Shown here in pieces: positions 16,350 to 23,904 of a stretch of DNA of 64,000 nt (position 1 is the stretch's first letter; every line of letters starts with the position of its first letter). A program made the position numbers and the translations under genes. The DNA comes from an uncultured bacterium (GTDB taxonomy: Bacteria; Cyanobacteriota; Vampirovibrionia; Gastranaerophilales; Gastranaerophilaceae). Below the pieces are notes generated by a model. The model was not told where the DNA came from. It searched no databases and was given only the letters and a program-made list of their open reading frames with translations. Location: assembly GCA_949284715.1 (NCBI GenBank), contig CASDWH010000020.1, positions 1-64,000 of the forward strand, given 5' to 3'.

Positions 16350-17268
16350 TTACCTTAAAAATACATTCCATCCGATTGATGTTCCTGAAAATGTTGAGTT
16401 GGAAGAAAATCAATTAGTAATCGTAAGGACTGAAAAAGGCGAAGAGGTTTTAAAAGTTTTTAGAGTTAATTCCGAAATAGCAAAAAGGTTTGAAGATTCA
16501 GGCAAAAATCTTGAACCGTTTCAATTTATCCGCGTTCTCACTCATGAAGATATGATGATTTATGATGACATAAAACGTGAAGAAGTCACATCGTTTTTTA
16601 AGTGTAAAGAACTTATTCAACAGCATAATCTTACAATGAATCTGGTTCAGTGCAGGCTTACTTTTGATAGAAAAAAGATTACCTTCTATTATACGGCTCC
16701 CGAACGTGTAGACTTTAGGGCATTATTAAAAGATTTAACACAGGTTTTCCGGCATATGCGGATTGATTTAAGACATATAGGGGTAAGGGATGAAACCTCT
16801 ATTATGGAAGGTACCGGTATGTGCGGCAAGCCTTTCTGCTGCTGTTCTTTTTTGCGTAAGTTTGCATCAATAAATGTAAAACTTGCAAAAGATCAAGGCA
16901 TGCCAATTACACCTTCTAAAATTTCCGGAAGCTGCGGACGTTTGTTATGCTGTCTGACTTATGAATATTCTAATTATATTGAAGCAGCTAAAGGTATTCC
17001 TCCTGTTGGTTCTACTGTTATGACTCCGGCCGGTCTTGGTAAAATTTGTTATATTAAATTCCTTAACAGTATTGTTGCTGTTAAGTTTGAAGATGGTAAA
17101 ATAAAAGAATTTACCAAAGATGATATTGAAATGGTTGATGCAGAAGTTAATGTTGATATTAATGCGTCTATTCAAACGATTGCCGCGTATGATGTTGATG
17201 AAAAAGTTGATATGCGTCAATTAAAACAGCTTGAAGATGATAGAAACAGTTCTACCGGTAATGTATAG
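16330..17268 (+). CDS. ricT: PSP1-domain protein, RicT/YaaT-like
   Basis: The 312-residue protein has the PSP1 core with its clustered cysteines: GKPFCCCSFL (about residue 165) and GSCGRLLCCLTYEY (about residue 200). In Bacillus, RicT (YaaT) with RicA and RicF binds Fe-S clusters and FAD and controls RNase Y-dependent RNA processing; related proteins occur in cyanobacteria. No RicA or RicF is adjacent here. AAGGAAGAAG lies inside the end of gpsA, before the ATG. The acidic C-terminal tail is probably flexible. Confidence 0.88.
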   Translation: MIKWAVNYLKNTFHPIDVPENVELEENQLVIVRTEKGEEVLKVFRVNSEIAKRFEDSGKNLEPFQFIRVLTHEDMMIYDDIKREEVTSFFKCKELIQQHNLTMNLVQCRLTFDRKKITFYYTAPERVDFRALLKDLTQVFRHMRIDLRHIGVRDETSIMEGTGMCGKPFCCCSFLRKFASINVKLAKDQGMPITPSKISGSCGRLLCCLTYEYSNYIEAAKGIPPVGSTVMTPAGLGKICYIKFLNSIVAVKFEDGKIKEFTKDDIEMVDAEVNVDINASIQTIAAYDVDEKVDMRQLKQLEDDRNSSTGNV

Positions 17269-17279
17269 GGGGAGATTAA

Positions 17280-17903
17280 ATGGAGCTTTATGAAGCTATA
17301 GAAAAACGAAGAACTGTTAGAGATTTTATTGACAACCCTATAGATATGGAGATTATAACCAGAATTCTTTCTGCCGGTCTAAAAGCGCCGACTAATAATC
17401 ATCTTAGAGAGTGGGAGTTTGTTGTTGTTAATGATAAAAAAGAACGTTTAAAAGTTTTGAATTTAGAGGATATGACAAGCTACGAGGAATGTGAAAAAAT
17501 GCTGGACAGTTTTGGTATGACTGATTCTGACCAGCGCGGCATGTATCATATCGCTATGCCGAAACAGTTCTCAATGTTATATAACTGCGGCTGTTTAATT
17601 TTGCCCTTTTTTAAATTGCGGGAACCGTTGCTGCAGCCTACCTGTCTAAGTTCATTAAACGAGTTTGCATCAATTTGGTGCTGTATAGAAAATATACTTC
17701 TGGCTGCTGTATCTGAAGATATTTTAGGGGTGACGAGAATTCCTATGAGTGAAGAGCTTGAACATATTAAAAAAATAATAGGTTATCCTGATAATTATAC
17801 GATGCCTTGTTATATAGCACTCGGGTATCCGAAAAAAGATGCTAAAATCCCCGTGCAAAAAGTAATTGATGTTAAAAATAAAATACATATTAACAAATGG
17901 TGA
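17280..17903 (+). CDS. Nitroreductase-family flavoprotein
   Basis: The 207-residue protein starts with ELYEAIEKRRTVRDFIDNPID, the FMN-binding opening of nitroreductases, and has APTNNHLREWEFVVV and the C-terminal ALGYPKKD. These enzymes reduce diverse substrates with NAD(P)H; the true one is unknown. An unusual cysteine-rich middle (NCGCLI, CLSSLNEFASIWCCIENIL) is at about residues 100-140. GGGGGAG lies before the ATG. It is the last gene of the ribH-led run and borders the AT-rich island that follows. Confidence 0.85.
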   Translation: MELYEAIEKRRTVRDFIDNPIDMEIITRILSAGLKAPTNNHLREWEFVVVNDKKERLKVLNLEDMTSYEECEKMLDSFGMTDSDQRGMYHIAMPKQFSMLYNCGCLILPFFKLREPLLQPTCLSSLNEFASIWCCIENILLAAVSEDILGVTRIPMSEELEHIKKIIGYPDNYTMPCYIALGYPKKDAKIPVQKVIDVKNKIHINKW

Positions 17904-18033
17904 GCTTTGAAATTTATAAATATTATCATTATGCGGATAGTAGTTTTGGTGCTTGCTTGAGCAGATATAATAATGCTTAAAAAAGAAATTGGAGATTATT
18001 TTAAGAATTCCTGAGGTTACGAAAAAATAAAGA

Positions 18034-19116
18034 ATGAATAAGAAAGATAAAAAAATAATATTAAAAGAAATCCACAGCGTAAATAATCCAAATTCTATGC
18101 ATGGATTATACCCGTATCGTGGAAAAATATCGGCTATTGATGCGAAAAGTATTATAGAACAACTTCCCCGGGAAGGGACATTATTGGATCCTTTTTGCGG
18201 CTCCGGTACTATTGTATATGAAGCGCTAAATCATGGATTGAATGCTTTTGGTATTGATAATAACCCGTTAGCAATAAGGATTGCTAACGCAAAAATTGAA
18301 TCTGAAAAAACTTATAGTTGTATTTGTGAAAATATTATAAATAAAGCAAGAATAGACCTGAACAATAAAAAATATGAACAAATGAATGAGGCTCCTATAA
18401 GAAGTTTTCATAAAGATACTGCCGCAGAAATAATGTGTATCAAAAATTACTACGATGAAATGGACAGTTATTTAAAAGGTGTGTTTTTGGGTGCAGTAGC
18501 ATTGACCGCAAGAGGCTGTAACGGTTATAAATGGACTTCTAGTACTGTCGGTAAAAATATTGAACCTAAAACTTATATTAATTTCTTTGAAAAATTTATG
18601 TCAAAGGCAGAAAAACATTCTAAATACTTCTTAAAAGATAAATCAAAAAAAGGTTATATTATTAAAGGTGATAGTAGAAAATTATCAACATATATAAAAC
18701 CTAAAAGCATTGACTATGTTTTTACAAGTCCTCCGTATTTTGATGGTCTGGATTATACGGCCTATTATGGTAAGTTGATATACGAAATTTTTGGCATTAA
18801 CCGTGTAGATATAAAACAACAGTTAATCCAGTCTGTTACTAGTTATAAAGATGATATGACGACCGTTCTTAATGAAATAGATAAAGTCACTAAAGAAGAT
18901 TCTTTGATAATTTTTGTAGTCGGAGATAAAAAAATAAAAAATCAAATTATTAACGGCGGAGAATTTTTTAATGAAATAAAACCCTCGTCATATACTGTAG
19001 AAAGACAGTATAGTGGAAGTTCAAGCCAAATATTCGACGTATTAAACAAAACTGCCAGAAAAGAACAGATTGTAGTTTGGGAAAAACATAAAGGAGAAAT
19101 TGTAAAATATGAATAA
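18034..19116 (+). CDS. DNA methyltransferase (N4-cytosine/N6-adenine type), island M1
   Basis: The 360-residue protein carries the AdoMet motif LDPFCGSGT (51-59) near its N-terminus and the catalytic TSPPYFDG (231-238) far downstream, with a likely target recognition region between. TSPPY favours exocyclic amino methylation (N4-cytosine, less often N6-adenine). It overlaps the next methyltransferase by eight bases. A TATAAT at 17966-17971 could be its -10. Together with M2 it may modify the two strands of a non-palindromic site. Base composition is more AT-rich than the genes before it. Confidence 0.92.
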   Translation: MNKKDKKIILKEIHSVNNPNSMHGLYPYRGKISAIDAKSIIEQLPREGTLLDPFCGSGTIVYEALNHGLNAFGIDNNPLAIRIANAKIESEKTYSCICENIINKARIDLNNKKYEQMNEAPIRSFHKDTAAEIMCIKNYYDEMDSYLKGVFLGAVALTARGCNGYKWTSSTVGKNIEPKTYINFFEKFMSKAEKHSKYFLKDKSKKGYIIKGDSRKLSTYIKPKSIDYVFTSPPYFDGLDYTAYYGKLIYEIFGINRVDIKQQLIQSVTSYKDDMTTVLNEIDKVTKEDSLIIFVVGDKKIKNQIINGGEFFNEIKPSSYTVERQYSGSSSQIFDVLNKTARKEQIVVWEKHKGEIVKYE

Positions 19117-19924
19117 TGTACCTTTTTCTAAAATCTATATTGGTGATAGCAGAAATATGAAAGAAGTGGCAGATGAATCTGTAAATTTAATTATTACAAG
19201 TCCGCCTTACGGTGCATTAAAGGATTATCAAAACAATGAACAAATTGGACTCAATCAGTCTTATAATAATTATATAGAGAATTTAAACAGTGTTTGGAAA
19301 GAGTGTATAAGAGTTTTAGCGCCTGATGGCAAGCTGTGTATAAATATTATGCCTCTCTTTGAATCAGGGAAAGCAACCAAATTTAATAGGAGAATTACTC
19401 ACACTGCAATTTCGGATATAGAAAAATTTATGGACAACACCGGAGAAATGTTTACTTTTGCATTATATATCTGGGATAAAAGAAAAATTGTAAGATTTAG
19501 TTCTTTTGGAAGCTATCCATATCCTACAAATATTTTTTCTACATTTCCTTATGAATGGATTATAGTATTTTGCAAGAAAGGGAAAAGAAATAATGTGTCA
19601 AAAGAAATTAAAGAAAAATCGAAATTAACCCATCAAGAATGGGCTGATTGGGCGATTAACTCCTTCTGGGAAATGCAGCCTGCAAAGGCGAAAATCGAAA
19701 AACATCCGGCGCCTTTTCCAAAAGAGTTACCTCATAGATTAATTAAACTTTATAGTTTTTATGGTGATACTGTGCTAGATCCGTTTATGGGAACCGGAAC
19801 GACTGCTGAGGCCGCAATAGAATTAGGAAGAAATACTATTGGATATGAGATAAATAAAGAATATGAGCCTTTGATTAAAATAAAGACAGAAAGGGCTTTT
19901 GAGGAATTTTTAAAAAATAAATAA
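19109..19924 (+). CDS. DNA methyltransferase (beta-type order), island M2
   Basis: The 271-residue protein has the catalytic TSPPYG at residues 30-35 and the AdoMet motif LDPFMGTGTT at about 223-232, the reverse order of M1 and typical of beta-class N4/N6 methyltransferases. The two neighbours are therefore not simple duplicates. The gene ends two bases before the end of the convergent PD-(D/E)XK gene. Its ATG lies inside the end of M1 after a GGAG, so translation is coupled. Confidence 0.93.
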   Translation: MNNVPFSKIYIGDSRNMKEVADESVNLIITSPPYGALKDYQNNEQIGLNQSYNNYIENLNSVWKECIRVLAPDGKLCINIMPLFESGKATKFNRRITHTAISDIEKFMDNTGEMFTFALYIWDKRKIVRFSSFGSYPYPTNIFSTFPYEWIIVFCKKGKRNNVSKEIKEKSKLTHQEWADWAINSFWEMQPAKAKIEKHPAPFPKELPHRLIKLYSFYGDTVLDPFMGTGTTAEAAIELGRNTIGYEINKEYEPLIKIKTERAFEEFLKNK

Positions 19925-19926
19925 TA

Positions 19927-20811
19927 TTATAATTTTTCAATAGTGTATTTATTATTATTTCTAATAATTTTTCCACATGATAACAGACCGATACAATTTT
20001 TATCCTCAAAAACTTTTGATAAAATTTTATCACAAGCGAAATTTTCATTTCCGGATAAGAATTTTGCACATATGCATAGAAGCGCATTGGCACTAATAAA
20101 TTTAATTCCGTTTTTATCTATTTTGGAATAAAATCTTGAGGTCTTATCACCAATTATTCCGGTGCAATGCGGGTATTGAACAGGAAGTAAATCTGATTCT
20201 CTGCCTCCAATCAGTGTTAAATATACATATTTTTTTATTGATTTTTCAATTTCAATTGTATATTTATGATATTGCTCAATAAATCTTTCATCTGCGAGAG
20301 CATCATCTAATGTTGTTTTAGTTTCTATTGCAATAAGATAGTCGTTGCACATAACACCAATATCTAATCTTCCATTTCTATCATAATCAAGATTGAAAAT
20401 AGGTATTTCCATGCCCGCTCTATTTGGACAGGAACAAGTATTGTTTATAATTCCGGCAACCCAAGGCTGGATATTAGTAGTTTCATCCACTGACGTAAAT
20501 TTTTCAAAAGAACTATATGGGTGCTTCAAGCCGGATATTGTTTTGGGTGAATCTATAATTTCGCCGCAAAAAGAGTTATTGTTGATGTTTGATATAAAAT
20601 CTGCTCCCCTATAGCAGGCAAATAAATCTTGTAATTCTTTGTTGTTAACTATGCAAAACAAACATGCAAAACAATTATTATTAAACATTTGTTTTTTTAT
20701 ATCTAATCCGCAGCATTTATGCAGTATTGTAAATTGTTCGTTTCTTATTGATTTTGGAATATTATTAACAAAATCGTCGATATTCTTATATTTTTTATAG
20801 TTGTATATCAT
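19927..20811 (-). CDS. Putative PD-(D/E)XK restriction endonuclease with Cys cluster
   Basis: I do not recognise the family of this 294-residue protein, but the sequence shows a nuclease core: GRLD at 148-150 with D150, then AIETK at 161-165 (E163-x-K165), preceded by LDYDRNG and by E135. This is the D-x(12)-ExK spacing of PD-(D/E)XK enzymes. The N-terminal third has C33, C34, C47-x2-C50-x2-C53 and C66, a pattern able to bind a metal or Fe-S cluster, and C126-x-C128 lies just before the nuclease core. It is the last gene of a three-gene minus-strand run and faces the two methyltransferases, so it is the likely cutting subunit. It overlaps the 401-residue gene by four bases. Confidence 0.75.
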   Translation of the reverse strand: MIYNYKKYKNIDDFVNNIPKSIRNEQFTILHKCCGLDIKKQMFNNNCFACLFCIVNNKELQDLFACYRGADFISNINNNSFCGEIIDSPKTISGLKHPYSSFEKFTSVDETTNIQPWVAGIINNTCSCPNRAGMEIPIFNLDYDRNGRLDIGVMCNDYLIAIETKTTLDDALADERFIEQYHKYTIEIEKSIKKYVYLTLIGGRESDLLPVQYPHCTGIIGDKTSRFYSKIDKNGIKFISANALLCICAKFLSGNENFACDKILSKVFEDKNCIGLLSCGKIIRNNNKYTIEKL

Positions 20812-22013
20812 TTTCTTTCTAGTTCCTTTGCAATTTCATTTGCAATATATACAATTTCATCGGGAGCATCTTCTTTCAGAACATTTTCATCAATAATAGT
20901 TAATGCTGATAATAGTCCATTATCTTCCTTGAAGGGCAATCCTACTATATCAGATATTTCCGATTCTGATACCATAATATCATATGGAGAATTGCCGCTT
21001 GAGAAAAATAGATGTTCATATTTGCACATTTCATCAATAAGTTTTTCAAAATTTAAGGCTTTATTAATTTTACTAAAATAATTTAATACATAAACAAAAA
21101 CAAATCGTCTATTTAATATATTTTGATTATAAGCCATTGTTGCTTTTCGCAATATTTCACCGCCGTTTTCTCTCAAGGCTTTAACATCTTTGTGCAGACG
21201 TACATAAGATAACGGGTTGCTTACAAAGTTTTTATTTTTAAATACATTATTACACAATTGAGTTTTTCTGAATTTCCTTATGGTTAATTCTCCTGAATTT
21301 ATAAACTCACGATAATGTAAATGAGCAAGTTCTTCGGTGTTGTTAATATTCTTTAAAACCGGTTGTAATAAACCAACCGTTACACACCAACCTATAATTC
21401 TTGACATTGTTCTTGTGTTGCTGTCCCGCTGGCTGTCAGTTGAGAGGTCAACATATTTTTTATTTCCGAGTTCATCGGTGTATTCGACTGTTTCTTTAGT
21501 TTGCGGATATCCTAAATAAATTCCGGAATAGGAAAATATATCCGTATACTCTTTTATTTTGCTTAAAAAACCAATAACTACACCATATGATAAAACCCCT
21601 TGCAATGAAATTTCTTCCCATTTCGAGGATAAAAAATCAGTATTTACCCATTCTTCACCTTGTTTTGTTATCTTGTATTTATTTTTTGTGAATTTCTTTG
21701 TAAAACCTAAGGCCTCAAATGAGCCTCCAACATCGCTTACTGCTTTTGATTTCGTTGAGTCGCTGTAAATAGACTGCGTTGCATAACATTTAGAATCATT
21801 TAAAGGATTAACTAAAAAGGGACAACATTTTATTCCTACACAATCTTGCAGCAATTGGCAATAATTATGAACGTTATATTTATCATCTTCATCATATTTT
21901 AAGTCTTTTAGTGCAAATTCTTTTTCTGTTCCAAATTTTGCATAGCATGACTTTAAAATGTAATATAAACATTCCAGGCGGCTTCCGTATTTTCGATTTA
22001 ACAATAGTGACAT
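20808..22013 (-). CDS. Unknown protein of the island, possible DNA-recognition subunit
   Basis: The 401-residue protein has no motif I can name. It is mixed alpha/beta with several helix-turn-helix-like stretches, for example KSKAVSDVGGSFEALGFTKK followed by KNKYKITKQGEEWV at about residues 90-125, which looks like a winged helix with its wing. A cysteine group lies at residues 52-76 (C52, C58, C63, C64, C76). Its place between two nuclease-like genes and the methyltransferases suggests specificity or restriction-complex assembly. It overlaps the following gene (ATGA) and begins three bases after the preceding one. Confidence 0.6.
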   Translation of the reverse strand: MSLLLNRKYGSRLECLYYILKSCYAKFGTEKEFALKDLKYDEDDKYNVHNYCQLLQDCVGIKCCPFLVNPLNDSKCYATQSIYSDSTKSKAVSDVGGSFEALGFTKKFTKNKYKITKQGEEWVNTDFLSSKWEEISLQGVLSYGVVIGFLSKIKEYTDIFSYSGIYLGYPQTKETVEYTDELGNKKYVDLSTDSQRDSNTRTMSRIIGWCVTVGLLQPVLKNINNTEELAHLHYREFINSGELTIRKFRKTQLCNNVFKNKNFVSNPLSYVRLHKDVKALRENGGEILRKATMAYNQNILNRRFVFVYVLNYFSKINKALNFEKLIDEMCKYEHLFFSSGNSPYDIMVSESEISDIVGLPFKEDNGLLSALTIIDENVLKEDAPDEIVYIANEIAKELERK

Positions 22014-22016
22014 ACC

Positions 22017-22634
22017 TTATTCTCCGAATGTGTTTATTAAATTTGTTATTGTAATAACATTTAAATTGTTTTTATTAGCTGTAGAAAGCACGCTTTGTTT
22101 TACAAGCATAAATGCATGAAAACGATAATCATTAAAAGTTTTGTTATAAGTTTCAATTTGTTCGTTATAAGAGTCCATATAAAACCGATATTTATTTAAG
22201 TCAGATAAAACTTTTATTAAACAAACGGTTTTATCTTTTTGAATTACAAGATCAATCCTTCTTTGTCTATAGTTGCCAAAAGATTTAATTTGAGAGCCAA
22301 TTTTACAATCTTTTCGCATTTCGGAGAAGTAAATATTTAATGAATCAAGATTTGACAATAATATATTTTCTAGTTTTTCATTAAGCAAGTTTTCATTAGG
22401 TGTTTTTGAGCAGGCTAACTGGCATAAAATACATTCGTCGCAATTATCTTTAATATTTAAATGATTATTTTTTATTTCTTGAGCGTTATTGTGACAGACC
22501 AAAACATCGACTTTTTTATGTTCTTCTGCGAGCAAAAAAGAATTCATATCAATTGAAGATATTATCTTGTATATTGCACATGTCAGTTGAGATTTATTAT
22601 CACATCCAACACAGAAATCTTTATTCAAAAGCAT
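22017..22634 (-). CDS. Unknown protein with ferredoxin-like Cys motif and nuclease-like core
   Basis: The 205-residue protein opens with C8-x2-C11 and has C65-x2-C68-x2-C71-x3-C75, the pattern of a [4Fe-4S] ferredoxin-type site. The second half holds RRIDLVI (D128) followed by VCLIKV (K141), which matches the strand pattern of a PD-(D/E)XK core but lacks the middle acidic residue (Leu139 in its place), so it is either catalytically dead or only similar. First gene of the minus-strand operon: AAAGGA lies before the ATG and a TATAAT at 22664-22659. Fe-S plus nuclease fold recalls AddB/Cas4-type nucleases; that is analogy only. Confidence 0.6.
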   Translation of the reverse strand: MLLNKDFCVGCDNKSQLTCAIYKIISSIDMNSFLLAEEHKKVDVLVCHNNAQEIKNNHLNIKDNCDECILCQLACSKTPNENLLNEKLENILLSNLDSLNIYFSEMRKDCKIGSQIKSFGNYRQRRIDLVIQKDKTVCLIKVLSDLNKYRFYMDSYNEQIETYNKTFNDYRFHAFMLVKQSVLSTANKNNLNVITITNLINTFGE

Positions 22635-22777
22635 ATTCCTTTCAAGAGTTATAATGGAATTATATCATGAAGAATTTCTTGAAAAAAATTGTTGGAATAT
22701 AGTAAAATTGATGACTATGCCTTTAAGAAGAAATAAAATATAAAATTAATTTATGTTTATTTATTATTAGCAAATAC

Positions 22778-23181
22778 TGGAGATGGCGGGAGTCGAACCC
22801 GCGTCCAAAATGAGTGAACGCAAACGTCTACGGATATAGTCCTGTATTATCTTAATCTAGGACGGAACAGAACAAAACCTTTCCTAAATCAAAGCCTTAT
22901 CACAGTCAGGCGGACTTTTTGCGGTTAAACTTGACGTACCTACCGCTATCAATACGCTGCGGCTTGCATGGTGGTCCCATAACTCCGGCAAGCTGGAAGC
23001 TATGAGAGGCTTACCTAAATTCTATTAGGCAGCAGCTCTTTCGCTTACGCGAGAGAAAGCTGCGCTAGCATCAACTACATAAGGTGTAGCATTTAAATTG
23101 GTTGCTCGTTGTTAACCGGGAACAGCTCCCGAACCCGCAATCTGTTTCCACTAATCACCCTGTCAAATCCAAAGCATCCCC
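22778..23181 (-). ncRNA. ssrA: Transfer-messenger RNA (tmRNA)
   Basis: Both tRNA-like ends are present on one strand in normal order, so this is a one-piece tmRNA of 404 bases. The 5' end GGGGATG pairs with CATCTCC at the 3' end (one G-T pair); the conserved GGATTTGACAGGGTGATTAG follows the 5' stem and the T-arm GCGGGTTCGACTCCCGC precedes the 3' stem. The discriminator A is at 22778 and CCA is not encoded. The tag reading frame is at 23028-23090 with stop TAA-TAG in a hairpin. tmRNA rescues stalled ribosomes with SmpB, whose gene is at 61158. Confidence 0.97.
23025..23090 (-). other. tmRNA tag-peptide reading frame
   Basis: On the minus strand the frame reads ATPYVVDASA then AFSRVSERAAA and stops at TAA (23025-23027), directly followed by TAG. 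The end RAAA is a good degradation signal. If resumption is at the first GCT (23090-23088) the tag is 21 residues, longer than the usual 10-16; a later Ala codon (GCT at about 23069) would give 14. The tag codons and stop lie in a strong hairpin (GCAGCTTT.../...AAAGAGCTGC), as is normal for tmRNA helix 5. Confidence 0.75.
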
Positions 23182-23214
23182 ATATTTGTTTATCAATGTA
23201 CCTGTGTGTATTAC

Positions 23215-23243
23215 AGTATATAGCCTTTCCTCTATAAAATCAA
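23215..23243 (-). promoter_or_regulatory. Promoter of ssrA
   Basis: On the minus strand: TTGATT (23243-23238), 17-base spacer, TATACT (23220-23215). The expected start is about 26 bases before the mature tmRNA 5' end, leaving a short leader for RNase P to remove. Confidence 0.7.
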
Positions 23244-23257
23244 TCCCTGTATAAGAA

Positions 23258-23287
23258 AAATCCCCGGATTATTCATCGCGGAGATTT
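23258..23287 (-). terminator. Intrinsic terminator of speD
   Basis: On the minus strand AAATCTCCG pairs with CGGGGATTT (one G-T pair) and is followed by TTTTCTTAT. It lies about 20 bases after the speD stop and just before the ssrA promoter; on the plus strand the stem is also followed by T-rich sequence. Confidence 0.75.
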
Positions 23288-23308
23288 TTCTTTTACTCTT
23301 TTGGCTTA

Positions 23309-23758
23309 TTATAATTGTTGTGCTAATTGAAATCTCTGGTTTGATAATTTCATTGTTTCTGTATCAATAATACCGCGTTTCAATTCTGTATAATTTGCAG
23401 CTCTTGAATTGAATTTCTTTTTCAAAAATTCATACGCTACCATCGGATCGCAAGAACTTCCGCAGGTGAATAAATCAACCGCTGCATATCCTAATTCCGG
23501 CCAGGTATGAATTGCCAGATGGCTTTCTGATATAATTACAACTCCGCTTACACCGTAAGGGTTAAACATATGAAAACATTTTTGTACTATTGTTGCGCCG
23601 CATTCCAGAGCCGCATCTATCATATACTTTTCTACTTTGGTTATTGAATTTAATACATTAGGATCACACTCGAAAAATTCCGCCAGTACATGCTGTCCTA
23701 AGTGCATTTCCTTAATACTGCCCTGTTCAAGTTCCCTTAACGATGTTTGCATTGTCAC
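23309..23758 (-). CDS. speD: S-adenosylmethionine decarboxylase proenzyme
   Basis: SpeD makes decarboxylated AdoMet for spermidine synthesis. The 149-residue protein is of the short bacterial class. The autocleavage site is E78-S79 in ISESHLAIHTWPELGY; cleavage turns Ser79 into the catalytic pyruvoyl group. H84 and the C-rich LFTCGSSCDP motif are present. The start is a GTG eight bases after AAGGAGG; an ATG two codons later is possible. No spermidine synthase is adjacent. Confidence 0.96.
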   Translation of the reverse strand: MTMQTSLRELEQGSIKEMHLGQHVLAEFFECDPNVLNSITKVEKYMIDAALECGATIVQKCFHMFNPYGVSGVVIISESHLAIHTWPELGYAAVDLFTCGSSCDPMVAYEFLKKKFNSRAANYTELKRGIIDTETMKLSNQRFQLAQQL

Positions 23759-23904
23759 TTCATAAGCCTCCTTTATATATCTGTTAACAACAATTATATA
23801 ATACTATAAAAAAAGAATATTTGTAAAATTTACAATTATTCTGCTGCTTCTTAACAAAAATTTACATTCTTATTCTGGAACCCTGTATTAATAACACTTT
23901 TGGA

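Noticed and set aside
17990-22784. TGGAGAT direct repeat as proven attachment sites
   Set aside because: Seven bases are too short for proof; one copy also looks like a ribosome binding site. Kept only as a weak hint.
22778-23181. Two-piece (permuted) tmRNA as in some cyanobacteria
   Set aside because: The 5' and 3' tRNA-like halves are in the normal order at the two ends of one transcript.
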